Positions 9,040 through 17,843 of a stretch of DNA of 41,702 nt are shown here, in pieces. The position numbers were made by a program, and so were the translations under genes. Source of the DNA: a bacterium (GTDB taxonomy: Bacteria; Methylomirabilota; Methylomirabilia; Methylomirabilales; 2-02-FULL-66-22); the NCBI GenBank assembly GCA_029580855.1, contig JAKPQH010000023.1, positions 1-41,702 of the forward strand, in the 5' to 3' direction. Within the stretch, counting starts at the first letter, position 1, and the number at the start of each line of letters is the position of its first letter. The notes under the pieces were generated by a model that was given only the letters and a program-made list of their open reading frames with translations, was not told the DNA's origin and did not search any database.

Positions 9040-9627
9040 ATGCTCCTCATGATCGACAACTACGACTCTTTCACCTACAACCTCGTGCAGTACCTGCGGG
9101 AGCTGGGCGCCGAGGTGATCGTGTATCGAAACGACCGCATCGGTATCGACGAGATCCGCGCGCTCCGCCCGGAGCGCATCGTGCTCTCGCCCGGGCCGCG
9201 CGCTCCCGCCGAAGCGGGGATCTGCTGCGATGTCATCCGGTCGTTCGGCGCGAGCACCCCGATCCTCGGGGTCTGCCTCGGCCACCAGTGTATCGGCGCC
9301 GCCTACGGGGGCCGCATCGTCCGCGCCCGCCGGCTCATGCACGGGAAAACGTCCTCCATCCACCACGACGGCCGCGGGGTCTTCCGCGGGCTGCCCAGCC
9401 CGTTCGAGGCTACGCGCTACCACTCGCTCCTCGTGGAGCCGGAGACGATGCCGGGGTGCCTCGAGGTGTCCGCCCGGACCGTCGACGGGGAGGTCATGGG
9501 CGTGCGGCACCGCGCGCATCCCGTCGAGGGGGTCCAGTTTCACCCGGAATCCATCCTCACGCAGGCCGGCAAGGACTTGCTGGCGAACTTCCTGGCCGGG
9601 TCCCGGACCGAAGGGGAGCCGTCATGA
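9040..9627 (+). CDS. trpG: Anthranilate synthase component II, glutamine amidotransferase
   Basis: TrpG hydrolyses glutamine and supplies ammonia to TrpE. In many bacteria the same subunit also serves aminodeoxychorismate synthase (PabA role). The 195-residue class I amidotransferase opens with [19 protein letters not shown]. It has the oxyanion segment LSPGPRAP, the nucleophile Cys79 in GVCLGHQ, and His169/Glu171 in FHPES. The ATG at 9040 has GGAG five bases upstream. The stop overlaps the trpD start (ATGA), indicating translational coupling. The gap before it is filled by octamer repeats. Confidence 0.97.
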   Translation: MLLMIDNYDSFTYNLVQYLRELGAEVIVYRNDRIGIDEIRALRPERIVLSPGPRAPAEAGICCDVIRSFGASTPILGVCLGHQCIGAAYGGRIVRARRLMHGKTSSIHHDGRGVFRGLPSPFEATRYHSLLVEPETMPGCLEVSARTVDGEVMGVRHRAHPVEGVQFHPESILTQAGKDLLANFLAGSRTEGEPS

Positions 9628-10667
9628 TCGTCGAGTCGATTCGGAAGGTGGTGGACCGGAAGGACCTGACCCGCGACGAGGCCTTTGCGGTCATGCACGC
9701 CATCATGTCGGGCCAGGCGACGGACGCCCAGATCGCGGCGTTTCTCACCGCGCTCCGCATGAAGGGGGAGACGGTGGAGGAGTTGATCGGCTTCGCCCGC
9801 GTGATGCGCGAGAAGGTGTCGCCGGTCAAGACGCGCGCGCGCGTCCAGACCTCGCTGTCCGGGACGGATCGCGAGATGCTGGTGGACACCTGCGGCACGG
9901 GCGGGGACGCGACGGGGACGTTCAATGTCTCGACGGCCACCGCCTTCGTGGTCGCGGGCGCGGGCATCCCGGTGGCCAAGCACGGTAATCGATCGGTCAG
10001 CAGCCTGTGCGGCAGCGCGGACGTGGTCGAGGCTCTGGGCGTCCGGCTGGATCTGACCCCCGAGCGGGTCGGGCGGTGCGTGGACGAGGTCGGGATCGGC
10101 TTTTGCTACGCGCCGCTCCTCCACAAGGCCATGAAGTTCGTGATGCTGGCGCGGCGCGAGATCCGGATCCGCACCGTGTTCAACATCCTGGGCCCACTGA
10201 CCAACCCGGCGCATGCCACGGCGCAGGTGATCGGGGTGTACGACGGCGCCTTGACGGAGGTGATGGCTCAGGTGCTCAAGGAGCTGGGGACGACGCGGGC
10301 CTTCGTCGTCCACGGCGAGGACGGGCTGGACGAGCTGTCGACCACCGGCCCCAGCCGCGTGGCGGAGCTCCGGGACGGCCAGATCCGGTGCTACACCGTG
10401 CAACCCGAGGACTTCGGTCTGCCGCGGGTCGGCCTGGCGGACTTGAAGGGCGGCAGCGCGGCGGACAACGCGGAGATCGTCCGGCGCGTCCTGGCCGGCG
10501 AACGCGGCCCCAAACGGGACATCGTGGTTCTGAACGCCGGCGCGGCCATCGTCGCCGGCGGCAAGGCCCCGGACATCGCCGCCGGCATCGCCCTGGCAAC
10601 GCAGGCCATCGACAGCGGCGCGGCGCGCGACCGGCTGGCCCGCCTGGTGGAGTACTGCCAGCGTTGA
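9624..10667 (+). CDS. trpD: Anthranilate phosphoribosyltransferase
   Basis: TrpD transfers phosphoribose from PRPP to anthranilate. The 347-residue protein has a helical N-terminal domain, the PRPP-binding VDTCGTGGD loop (about 92-100), [10 protein letters not shown], the conserved KHGNRSVSS segment and [10 protein letters not shown], all in the expected order. It starts at an ATG that overlaps the trpG stop by four bases. A 203-bp gap with a second octamer-repeat structure follows before trpC. Confidence 0.97.
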   Translation: MIVESIRKVVDRKDLTRDEAFAVMHAIMSGQATDAQIAAFLTALRMKGETVEELIGFARVMREKVSPVKTRARVQTSLSGTDREMLVDTCGTGGDATGTFNVSTATAFVVAGAGIPVAKHGNRSVSSLCGSADVVEALGVRLDLTPERVGRCVDEVGIGFCYAPLLHKAMKFVMLARREIRIRTVFNILGPLTNPAHATAQVIGVYDGALTEVMAQVLKELGTTRAFVVHGEDGLDELSTTGPSRVAELRDGQIRCYTVQPEDFGLPRVGLADLKGGSAADNAEIVRRVLAGERGPKRDIVVLNAGAAIVAGGKAPDIAAGIALATQAIDSGAARDRLARLVEYCQR

Positions 10668-10762
10668 ACGGAAGAGGCGTCCGATCGTCGACGGGTCGGG
10701 AGCATCAGATCGTCGAGCGGGAATGCCCGGAAAAACGGCGGGCGGCGGGCAGCGAACGGGAA

Positions 10763-10868
10763 GTCGATGGGTCGATTGGTCAAGTGGTCGAGTCGACGAG
10801 AACCGCGTGATCGTTTCTCGGTCCGTCCTCATCGAGTATTTGACTTTTTGACCAATCGACAGCCTGAC
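10763..10868. repeat. Inverted arrays of degenerate 8-bp repeats between trpD and trpC
   Basis: The left arm is GTCGATGG (10763), GTCGATTG (10771), GTCAAGTG (10779) and GTCGAGTC (10787). The right arm is TCATCGAG (10829), TATTTGAC (10837), TTTTTGAC (10845), CAATCGAC (10853) and AGCCTGAC (10861), in register up to the trpC start region. A perfect 13-bp inverted repeat pairs 10771-10783 with 10848-10860. An inner CGAGAA/TTCTCG pair (10797-10802 and 10815-10820) can extend the structure. The octamer sequence differs from that between trpE and trpG, but the architecture is the same. Confidence 0.9.
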
Positions 10869-10876
10869 GGGTGGAG

Positions 10877-11683
10877 ATGAACATCCTGGAACGGATCCTG
10901 GACCGGACGCGGGCGGACGTGGAGGAGCGACGCGCCCGGGTCCCGCTGGCCGAACTGGAGGCGCGCTGCCGGGACCGCGCCCCGACGCGGGATTTCCGCG
11001 GCGCCCTCCGCCGTGACCCGGATGGGTACAGGCGGCGACGGGGGCGTCTACGGGCAATCGCCGAAATCAAGAAGGCCTCGCCGTCCCGGGGCGTGATCCG
11101 TCGGGACTTCGATCCGGTGGCGCTGGCGCAGAGCTACGCCGCCGCCGGCGCCGACGCCCTCTCCGTCCTGACCGACGGCCCGTTCTTCCAGGGGAGTCTG
11201 GCGCACCTGGCCGCGGTGCGCGACGCGGTGGCGCTGCCGATTCTCCGCAAGGACTTCCACGTCGATGCGTATCAATTGTGGGAGGCCCGCGAGGCGGGGG
11301 CGGACGCCGTGCTGCTGATCGCCGCGGCGCTGTCCCCCGGGCAGCTCGGGGAGTTTGTGGACCTGGGGCGCGACCTGGGCTTGGCGGCGCTGGTGGAGGT
11401 CCACACCCCGTCGGAGCTGGAGGCGGCTCTGGCCGCCGGCGCCGACGCCATCGGCGTCAACAACCGGGACCTGCGCACCTTCGAGGTCTCGCTGGAGACG
11501 ACCTTCGGGCTGCTGCCCCGGGTTCCCGGCGAGGCGGTCCTGGTGAGCGAGAGCGGGATCGTGGAATCCGCCCAGGTGGCGCGGCTTGCCGCGGCGGGCG
11601 TGGACGCGATCCTGGTAGGCGAGGGGCTGCTGCGGCACGCGGATGTTGGCGGCGCCTTGCGGCGCCTCGTGGGCGAGCGATGA
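10877..11683 (+). CDS. trpC: Indole-3-glycerol phosphate synthase
   Basis: TrpC closes the indole ring from CdRP, releasing CO2 and water. The 268-residue TIM barrel contains the N-terminal MNILERILDRTR, IAEIKKASPSRG with the catalytic Lys, LSVLTDGPFFQG, LRKDFHVD, GVNNRDLRTF and VSESGI. I choose the ATG at 10877 because it matches the family's usual MNILxxI start; a GTG at 10871 is also possible. Octamer repeats run right up to the start region, so the ribosome binding site lies next to or within a likely RNA hairpin. The stop overlaps trpF by four bases. Confidence 0.95.
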   Translation: MNILERILDRTRADVEERRARVPLAELEARCRDRAPTRDFRGALRRDPDGYRRRRGRLRAIAEIKKASPSRGVIRRDFDPVALAQSYAAAGADALSVLTDGPFFQGSLAHLAAVRDAVALPILRKDFHVDAYQLWEAREAGADAVLLIAAALSPGQLGEFVDLGRDLGLAALVEVHTPSELEAALAAGADAIGVNNRDLRTFEVSLETTFGLLPRVPGEAVLVSESGIVESAQVARLAAAGVDAILVGEGLLRHADVGGALRRLVGER

Positions 11684-12300
11684 CCCGGGTCAAGATCTGC
11701 GGCATCACTTCCGCGGAGGACGCGGCGGCGGCCGTCGACGCCGGCGCCGACGCCCTGGGCGTCGTCTTCGCGCCCGGCACCCCGCGGTGCGTGGCGCCCG
11801 ACGCGGCGGGGGGCATCCTGGAGGCGGTGCCGCCGCTGGTGGCGACCGTCGGCGTCTTCGTGGACCACCCGCTGGAGGACGTGCTGCGCATCGTAGCCCT
11901 CCTCGGGCTTCACGCCGTGCAGCTGCACGGCCGGGAGCCGGCGGAATACAGCCGGCGCCTCCCGGTTCCGGTCATCCGGGCCGTGCGGGTGCGGGATGCG
12001 GAAAGCCTTCGGCCGCTGGAGACCTATCCGGCGCGGGCGTTTCTGCTCGACGGGTACGTGGAGGGCATTCCGGGCGGGACCGGGACCCCCGTGGCTCTGG
12101 ACCTGGCGCTGCAGGCGAAAGGACGGATACCGGTGATCCTTTCCGGGGGCCTGCGGCCGGACACCGTCGCGCAGGCCGTCCGCCTGGTGCGCCCGTACGG
12201 CGTGGACGTGAGCAGCGGCGTCGAGGCGTCCCCGGGACGCAAGGATCACCGGAAAGTGAGGGAGTTCATTGTCAACGTCCGTCAAGCCGACCTCGGCTGA
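11680..12300 (+). CDS. trpF: Phosphoribosylanthranilate isomerase
   Basis: TrpF catalyses the Amadori rearrangement of phosphoribosylanthranilate to CdRP. The 206-residue barrel begins VKICGIT with the catalytic Cys (residue 7) and has [24 protein letters not shown] and SGGLRPDTV followed by GVDVSSGVE, the C-terminal phosphate-binding region. Its start overlaps the trpC stop (ATGA). The next gene, trpB, begins within its last 32 bp. Confidence 0.96.
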   Translation: MTRVKICGITSAEDAAAAVDAGADALGVVFAPGTPRCVAPDAAGGILEAVPPLVATVGVFVDHPLEDVLRIVALLGLHAVQLHGREPAEYSRRLPVPVIRAVRVRDAESLRPLETYPARAFLLDGYVEGIPGGTGTPVALDLALQAKGRIPVILSGGLRPDTVAQAVRLVRPYGVDVSSGVEASPGRKDHRKVREFIVNVRQADLG

Positions 12301-13513
12301 GTCGTCCCCGAGCCCGCCGTCCGCCGACCTCGGCCATTTCGGGCCGTACGGCGGCCGGTATGTCCCCGAGACGCTCATGGCCGCGCTGGAGGCTCTGGCC
12401 GCGGGGTACGACGCCGCCAGGCATGACCGCGAGTTTCGGGCGGAGCTGGCCGGCATCCTCCGTCAATACGTGGGACGACCGACGCCGCTGTACCTCGCCC
12501 GCCGCCTCAGCGAGCGGCTGGGCGGGCCGCGCATCTATCTGAAGCGCGAGGATCTCTGCCACACGGGCGCCCACAAGATCAACAACACGGCGGGGCAGAT
12601 CCTCCTCGCGCAGCGCCTCGGGAAGCGGCGGGTGATCGCCGAGACCGGGGCGGGCCAGCACGGCGTCGCCACCGCGACGGTCGCGGCCCTCCGCGGTCTC
12701 CGCTGCGAGATCTATATGGGGACCGAGGATATGCGCCGTCAGGCCCTCAACGTGGTCCGGATGCGGCTGCTGGGAGCCACGGTGACGGGTGTGGATTCCG
12801 GCAGCCGGACGCTGAAGGACGCCATCAACGAAGCCATGCGCGACTGGGTGACGAACGTGGACACCACGCATTACGTGCTGGGTTCCGTCCTGGGCGCCGA
12901 CCCGTATCCCCGGATGGTGCGGGACTTCCAGGCCGTCATCGGGGAAGAAGCGCACCGCCAGTTCCTGGAGGCGGAGGGGCGGCTGCCCGATTGCCTGGTG
13001 GCCTGCGTCGGCGGCGGCAGCAACTCCATCGGGTTGTTCCACCGGTTTCTCGGGGAGGCCGGGGTCCGGATGATCGGCGTGGAAGCGGGGGGTCTGGGAA
13101 TCGCCACCGGGCGACATGCGGCCCGCTTCGCGGAGAAGACCGTGGGGATCCTCCACGGGACGCGCAGCTATGTTCTCCAGGACGCCGACGGGCAGATCCG
13201 GGTGACCCACTCCGTGTCCGCGGGCCTGGACTATTCGGGCGTGGGGCCCGAGCACGCCTACCTGCACGACCGCGGCCGTATCGAGTACGCCGCGGTCACC
13301 GATACGGAAGCCCTGGAGGGCTTCCGGCTGCTCTGCGAGACCGAAGGCATCATCCCGGCGCTGGAGTCCGCGCACGCCGTGGCGTATCTCGCGCGTATCG
13401 CGCCCGGGTTTACGAGAGACCAGGCGATCATCCTCAACCTCTCGGGGCGCGGCGACAAGGACGTCGAGGTGGCGGCCAGCGCCCTCGGCCTCGGGGCGGG
13501 AGGTGCCGCGTGA
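12269..13513 (+). CDS. trpB: Tryptophan synthase beta subunit
   Basis: TrpB condenses indole with serine using PLP. The 414-residue protein has [13 protein letters not shown], the PLP lysine K103 in [22 protein letters not shown], the phosphate-binding GGGSNSIG, and the C-terminal NLSGRGDKD. The start is assigned to TTG at 12269, preceded by GAGGGAG, giving a 20-residue Ser/Pro-rich leader and a 32-bp overlap with trpF. No ATG or GTG lies close before the conserved FGPYGGRY. The stop overlaps the trpA start (GTGA). Confidence 0.95.
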   Translation: MSTSVKPTSAESSPSPPSADLGHFGPYGGRYVPETLMAALEALAAGYDAARHDREFRAELAGILRQYVGRPTPLYLARRLSERLGGPRIYLKREDLCHTGAHKINNTAGQILLAQRLGKRRVIAETGAGQHGVATATVAALRGLRCEIYMGTEDMRRQALNVVRMRLLGATVTGVDSGSRTLKDAINEAMRDWVTNVDTTHYVLGSVLGADPYPRMVRDFQAVIGEEAHRQFLEAEGRLPDCLVACVGGGSNSIGLFHRFLGEAGVRMIGVEAGGLGIATGRHAARFAEKTVGILHGTRSYVLQDADGQIRVTHSVSAGLDYSGVGPEHAYLHDRGRIEYAAVTDTEALEGFRLLCETEGIIPALESAHAVAYLARIAPGFTRDQAIILNLSGRGDKDVEVAASALGLGAGGAA

Positions 13514-14310
13514 GCCCGAATCGGATCGACGGGGCGTTCGTCCGACTGAAAGCGCAGGGCCGCTGCGGTCTCATCCCGTTCCTGGCCGCGGGTGACCCCA
13601 CGCTGGCCTTGACGGAGAGCCTGGTGCACGAGTTCGAGGCGCGCGGCGCGGATCTCGTGGAACTCGGGGTCCCGTTTTCGGATCCCCTGGCCGACGGCGT
13701 CGTCAACCAGCGCGCTTACCAGCGGGCACTGGCGTCGGGCGCAAGTCTCCCCCGCATCCTGGACACGGTAGCCCGCATCCGGCGGCGATCGGAGATCCCC
13801 ATCGTGCTTATGAGCTACATCAACCCGATTCACCGTTTCGGGCTGCAGCGTTTTCCCGTGGCGGCGCGCGATGCCGGGGTGGACGGGCTGATCGTCTCGG
13901 ACTGCCCGCCGGAGGAACTGGGAGAACTGGAGATCGCCCTGCAGGGGGCGGGCGTGCACCCCATCCTGCTGGTGGCGCCCACCAGTCCGCCGCGGAGAAT
14001 TTCCTTGATCGGCGCAAAAAGCCGGGGATATATTTACTACGTGTCGTTGCGCGGCGTGACCGGCCCGCGGGACCAGCTTCCCGACGATCTGGCGTCCGGC
14101 ATCCGGCGCGTGCGGGCGTTGACGGACAAGCCCCTGGCGGTCGGCTTCGGGATTTCCACGCCGGCGCAGGCACGGGCCGTGGCGCAGCTGGCGGACGCCG
14201 TGATCGTCGGCTCCGCCGTCGTGACCGTCGTCGAGCAGTCGCTGGGGACGCCGCACCTCGCGGCGCGGGCCGGCGACTTCGTGGAAGGCCTCCGGACGTC
14301 CCTGGCGTGA
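13510..14310 (+). CDS. trpA: Tryptophan synthase alpha subunit
   Basis: TrpA cleaves indole-3-glycerol phosphate and channels indole to TrpB. The 266-residue TIM barrel has the catalytic Glu51 in [11 protein letters not shown] and Asp62 in LADG, the [10 protein letters not shown] strand, [21 protein letters not shown] and the phosphate-binding VGFGIST and VIVGSAVV. The GTG start at 13510 overlaps the trpB stop. Its TGA (14308-14310) overlaps the start codon of the next, unrelated gene, a minor pilin, so trp and pilin genes probably share a transcript. Confidence 0.96.
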   Translation: MSPNRIDGAFVRLKAQGRCGLIPFLAAGDPTLALTESLVHEFEARGADLVELGVPFSDPLADGVVNQRAYQRALASGASLPRILDTVARIRRRSEIPIVLMSYINPIHRFGLQRFPVAARDAGVDGLIVSDCPPEELGELEIALQGAGVHPILLVAPTSPPRRISLIGAKSRGYIYYVSLRGVTGPRDQLPDDLASGIRRVRALTDKPLAVGFGISTPAQARAVAQLADAVIVGSAVVTVVEQSLGTPHLAARAGDFVEGLRTSLA

Positions 14311-14831
14311 TGCGATCCCTGATGGCGAGGCTGTGCATTCCGCGGCGCATTTCTCCCCGCGGCGGCCCGAGCCACGGCGTCACCCTCGTGGAGCTGGTGA
14401 TCTTCGTGGCGCTGCTGGTCGTCCTGGCGGCCATGGCCGTTCCCGCCGTCGGCCCCATCGTCTTGCGGTATCGCGCCCGCGGCGCAGCCTGGCAGGTTGC
14501 CGGAGACCTGCGGCTGGCGCGACAGCGCGCCGTGACCCTCAAGAAGCGATTCCGGTTCTGCGTCGCGGGCTGCGCCGTCCCGGTCCCGGCGGGTGGCTAC
14601 AGCGTGGAGCGCGAGGATGGTGCGGTGGGCAGCGGGGTGTGGGTCAGCGAGCAAGGGATGGCGGCCCGGCTCCCGCCCGATGTGGGGATCGCCGTGAGCG
14701 CGGCGCCCACCTTCACGTTGACCGGGACCGCCTCCCCCGGCACGGTGAACATCTCGAATCTTTCGGGCGCGTACCAGGTGACCGTGGCGCAATCCGGCCG
14801 GGTCCAGGTGTGCGAGGGGGTGTGTCCGTGA
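14310..14831 (+). CDS. Minor pilin-like protein, FimT/GspH type
   Basis: This 173-residue protein is probably a minor component of a type IV pilus or pseudopilus. After a 22-residue positively charged leader, the sequence SHG/VTLVELVIF is a prepilin peptidase site with Glu at position +5, followed by a hydrophobic helix (about 24-45). The downstream QVAGDLRLARQRAVTLKKR is the region that FimT/GspH proteins share. The C-terminal domain is beta-rich and contains Cys pairs. The ATG at 14310 overlaps the trpA stop; a GTG at 14307 and an in-frame ATG at 14325 are alternatives. It overlaps the next gene by four bases. Confidence 0.85.
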   Translation: MRSLMARLCIPRRISPRGGPSHGVTLVELVIFVALLVVLAAMAVPAVGPIVLRYRARGAAWQVAGDLRLARQRAVTLKKRFRFCVAGCAVPVPAGGYSVEREDGAVGSGVWVSEQGMAARLPPDVGIAVSAAPTFTLTGTASPGTVNISNLSGAYQVTVAQSGRVQVCEGVCP

Positions 14832-15343
14832 GACGCCGCACGGGACCGCGGGGTCTCAGTCTCGTCGAGTTCCTGGTCGCGACGTCCATCGTCACGGTCG
14901 CGCTTCTCGGCGTGGCGGCCATGTTCCCGGCCGCCCTGCGCACCGTGATCAGGGGCGGTGAGACGACCAAGGCGACCGTGCTGGCGCAGGCCATGGCGGA
15001 CATCATCCGGAGCGAGCCCTTTGATGTCCTGGTGGCGCGCTACAACGGTCTGAACACCCGGACGCTGGCGGTTTCGTGCCCCCTGGACGAAACAAGCGCG
15101 CCTCCCCCCTACGACGACTACACCCAAAAAAAATGGGCCTGCGATCTGCTTCGCACCGGCGCCCAGGACTCGGGGCAAGGGCTGCCCGATGCCTCCGGGC
15201 GTGTGCGTGTGGAGTGCGTGGACGCGGGCGGAGCATCGGTCGCGTGCCCGGCGGGGCTGCGCCGCGTCACGGTCAGCGTTCTGTGGGGCGGGAGCCTGGC
15301 GCGCTCGGTGAGCGTGGTCAGCCATGTGGCGCGCATCCGGTGA
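14828..15343 (+). CDS. Minor pilin-like protein, PilV/GspI type
   Basis: This 171-residue protein has a short basic leader and the prepilin site RG/LSLVEFLVA with Glu+5, then a hydrophobic segment through VALLGVAAMF. The following AQAMADIIRSEPFD resembles the region after the helix in PilV-type minor pilins. The rest is beta-rich with a Cys-containing loop. Translation starts at a GTG overlapping the previous stop (GTGA). It belongs to a four-gene minor-pilin set, which in other bacteria primes pilus assembly and may carry tip proteins. Confidence 0.8.
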   Translation: MRRRTGPRGLSLVEFLVATSIVTVALLGVAAMFPAALRTVIRGGETTKATVLAQAMADIIRSEPFDVLVARYNGLNTRTLAVSCPLDETSAPPPYDDYTQKKWACDLLRTGAQDSGQGLPDASGRVRVECVDAGGASVACPAGLRRVTVSVLWGGSLARSVSVVSHVARIR

Positions 15344-16007
15344 GTCGGGCGCGCCCGCCCACCCGCACGGCTTCTCGCTCCTGGACGTGCTCGTCGCCAC
15401 CGCGCTTTTTTCCGTGGTGATGACCGGCGTCTTCTCGGTCTATGTCGCCATGCAGGGGACCTTCGCGCGCGGGGAGATGAAGAGCGACCTCCATCAGAAC
15501 GCCCGCGTGGGTCTGGATCGGTTGGTGCAGGAACTCCGCATGGCGGGATACGATCCGGAGAATGCGCTCCAGCAGGTGGCATTCCAGCCGTTCAACGAGA
15601 TCCGCGCCGCCGGGCGCGGCTGCCTGTCCTTCGTGACCTACCGCAAGCACGGCGCGTCCGAGAAGAGCGTCCAGGTGACTTACAGTCTCAGCGGCACCGT
15701 GCTCCACCGGCGGGAGGACGACTGGGATCCGGCCATCACCATGTTCTCGAGCTCCTCCACGCAGCCGCTGGCGACCGCCGTGGGTCAGCTGACGTTCACC
15801 TACTACGATGCGTTCAACCGGATCCTCACGCCGTCGGGTACGGGCCGCTGTCCGCCCGGCGGCGCGTTGTCGGGCCCGCTCCTGGACTCCACCCAGGCGG
15901 CCCAGGTGCGGCGCGTCGGTGTCACCCTCCGCACGCTGGAGTCTCGCCCGCGCGTGGCACCCGAATCCTACACGCTGACGAGCCATGTGTACCTGCGCAA
16001 CCGGTAG
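15324..16007 (+). CDS. Minor pilin-like protein, PilW/GspJ type, with Asp at +5
   Basis: The 227-residue protein has a 16-residue leader and the prepilin site PHG/FSLLDVLVATALF. The fifth mature residue is Asp rather than the nearly invariant Glu. The helix is followed by the PilW-like DLHQNARVGLDRLVQELRMAGYDP, a strong family match. The C-terminal half is beta-rich. Its ATG at 15324 lies 20 bp inside the preceding gene, and it overlaps the next gene by 23 bp, so the set is tightly coupled. Confidence 0.85.
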   Translation: MWRASGESGAPAHPHGFSLLDVLVATALFSVVMTGVFSVYVAMQGTFARGEMKSDLHQNARVGLDRLVQELRMAGYDPENALQQVAFQPFNEIRAAGRGCLSFVTYRKHGASEKSVQVTYSLSGTVLHRREDDWDPAITMFSSSSTQPLATAVGQLTFTYYDAFNRILTPSGTGRCPPGGALSGPLLDSTQAAQVRRVGVTLRTLESRPRVAPESYTLTSHVYLRNR

Positions 16008-17175
16008 ACGTCCGCGCGGGGCGGCCCTCGTCATCGTCATGCTGGTCATGGCGGTTCTGCTTCTCGCCGGCACCGCGTTCCTCACCATTTCGTCCACCGA
16101 GGATCAGATCGCCGAGAACCAGCACGCCTCGGTGCGGGCATTCCTGTTGGCGGAGGCCGGACTGCACCGGGCCGTCGCACAGCTCTCGGCGAACGCGACC
16201 TATGCCGGGGAAGCCTCGGTGGCCCTGGGCGGCGGGACCGCCCGCATCGTCGTCTCGCTCGCCGCGCGGCAGGTCTGTCTATCCAAGGACGTGGAGGTGG
16301 TGGCCTCGGTGCCGGTGCGCGGCGGAACCGCAGCGGCCCGGCTCCGGGCCACCGCGGATCAGGCCGTCTACCCATTCCAGTGGGGGCTTTTCGCGGCGGA
16401 CGGGCCGCTGTTCCTCGCGTCGCTGGACCCTTCCAGCCCCAGGGCGAAGGTCGACAGCTACGACTCCAGGCTCCCGCCCCACGTCTACCCGCACGCCGCC
16501 GGCGGGGGCGGCGTGATCATCGGGGCGCGCGGGGGCGGCGTCGCCGTCCACGACGTAGACATCGTGGGGGGTGTCGTGGGCACGCTCATCGTGTCCCCTC
16601 CCGTGGCGCAGACGATCGGCGCCGCCATCGATGGTCCGATCGACGCGCCGCCGCCGCTCCCCGAGCCGCCGAGCGCCGGGTGGGCTCCCGATCCCCACGT
16701 GGCGGCCTCCACCACCTGGACACTGGCGTCGGGCACGTATTACTTCACCGGCCTCACCCTGGGTGCGGGCGCGCGGGTGGTGTCGGGCGGCGGTCCGGTC
16801 ACGGTCTACGTCCGGGGCGATTTTCAGGCGGGCGACAACGTCACGATCGGGTCCGAGCCGGGCGAGAAGCTGAGCCTGATCATGAACAGCGGAGCCGTCG
16901 CGCCGTCCGAATTCCGGACCGGCAGGGACTTTCAGTTCTTCGGCAGTCTGTACGGTACGAATACCAATGTGCTGTTCGGCGACAACGCCGTCATCCACGG
17001 ATCGGTGGTCGCGCGCCGCATCTCGGGGGCGAGCGCGCCGATGTGGGATGGCTACCCCTGCTGTAACCAGAAGGCGCCCACGCTCCACTTCGATCGGGCC
17101 ATGACGACCCGCGCCGTGTGCACCTACGGCCGCTTCGGGATTCGCCGCGGAACGTGGCGAGAGATTCTGCCCTGA
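15985..17175 (+). CDS. PilX-like pilus assembly protein with large C-terminal beta domain
   Basis: The 396-residue protein opens with a basic leader and RGAALVIVMLVMAVLLLAG (about 11-29), as in the PilX N-terminal family, which often lacks the Glu+5 of classical prepilins. ENQHASVRAFLLAEAGL is the typical amphipathic continuation. The C-terminal two-thirds is Gly- and Val-rich, with LASGTYYFTGLTLGAGARVV and VTVYVRGDFQ, resembling the repetitive beta domain often attached to such proteins in environmental bacteria. Paired cysteines (YPCCN) lie near the end. It is the last gene before a 668-bp gap. Confidence 0.75.
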   Translation: MCTCATGRRPRGAALVIVMLVMAVLLLAGTAFLTISSTEDQIAENQHASVRAFLLAEAGLHRAVAQLSANATYAGEASVALGGGTARIVVSLAARQVCLSKDVEVVASVPVRGGTAAARLRATADQAVYPFQWGLFAADGPLFLASLDPSSPRAKVDSYDSRLPPHVYPHAAGGGGVIIGARGGGVAVHDVDIVGGVVGTLIVSPPVAQTIGAAIDGPIDAPPPLPEPPSAGWAPDPHVAASTTWTLASGTYYFTGLTLGAGARVVSGGGPVTVYVRGDFQAGDNVTIGSEPGEKLSLIMNSGAVAPSEFRTGRDFQFFGSLYGTNTNVLFGDNAVIHGSVVARRISGASAPMWDGYPCCNQKAPTLHFDRAMTTRAVCTYGRFGIRRGTWREILP

Positions 17176-17759
17176 CCCCTCTCCAGTGCCGCCGCCGCGG
17201 CCGACGAGGCGAGCCTCCCCGCCCGTCGCCGGGACCGCCCGTGTCGGTCGGGATGCGGGAGCTCCGCGGGGCCTCTCGCCACGCCCCACCTTCGCCGTCT
17301 GGTACACGCTGTGCATGATGGGTCAGACCTCGGCGGTCTTTGCGCTCCACGAGGCGATGCTCCGGTGAGCGAGCTCGCGCGGCCTCTGCCCCTCGTTCGA
17401 GCGTTCATCATTGGGGTTCGTCCCGCCGACAGGCACGGCCCGGCCGGGCTGGGGCGATCTCCGGGCGTTTCCGCCCACCGCGCCGCCGCGCGGGACGTTG
17501 CCAGAAATGTCAATGGTCTCCTGTACGAATGGCAGAACCAGAGGCAGCATGCGGTTCCGCGAACGGTTCGTGAAGGTTGCACCCCGGAATGCCGGGGCGC
17601 AGGGGTGTCGCCGCGGGGAGCCGCGGGCGGGCACGGGAGATCCCGCCCCGCTCGACGCGGTGGCGTGGGGGGCGGCCCGCCGCGGTCGACCGGGGCATCC
17701 CGCGGGTGCCCCACCGGACTCCCGAGGCATGCAATCGCACACCCACGCCGCGATTTCTC
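17176..17759. other. Gene-free, hairpin-rich region between minor pilins and pilM
   Basis: I see no credible gene on either strand; the open frames are Pro/Arg/Gly-rich shadows of high GC. Three hairpins lie in series near its right half: CCCCGG/CCGGGG (17582-17587 and 17592-17597, loop AATG), GCGGGCGGG (17623-17631) with CCCGCCCCGC (17642-17651, one bulge), and GGGGCA/TGCCCC (17692-17697 and 17707-17712). None has a T tract, so they are not ordinary intrinsic terminators. Confidence 0.6.
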
Positions 17760-17788
17760 TTGACAACTCAATATGTTGTCGGTAAATG
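17760..17788 (+). promoter_or_regulatory. Candidate promoter of pilMNOPQ with an inverted repeat in the spacer
   Basis: TTGACA (17760-17765), a 17-bp spacer and TAAATG (17783-17788, weak -10). The -35 end and spacer hold an inverted repeat, GACAAC (17762-17767) and GTTGTC (17775-17780), separated by TCAATAT, a possible operator. The pilM ATG is at 17844 with AAGGA upstream. Confidence 0.5.
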
Positions 17789-17843
17789 GCAGCGTAATGT
17801 CGTGAAGCGGCGCACGCAACGGTCTCCAGAAAAGGAATCACAT

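Noticed and set aside
17560..17620. Possible cyclic-di-GMP riboswitch upstream of pilM
   Set aside because: Position would make sense, but the conserved GEMM core elements are absent; only simple GC hairpins are seen.
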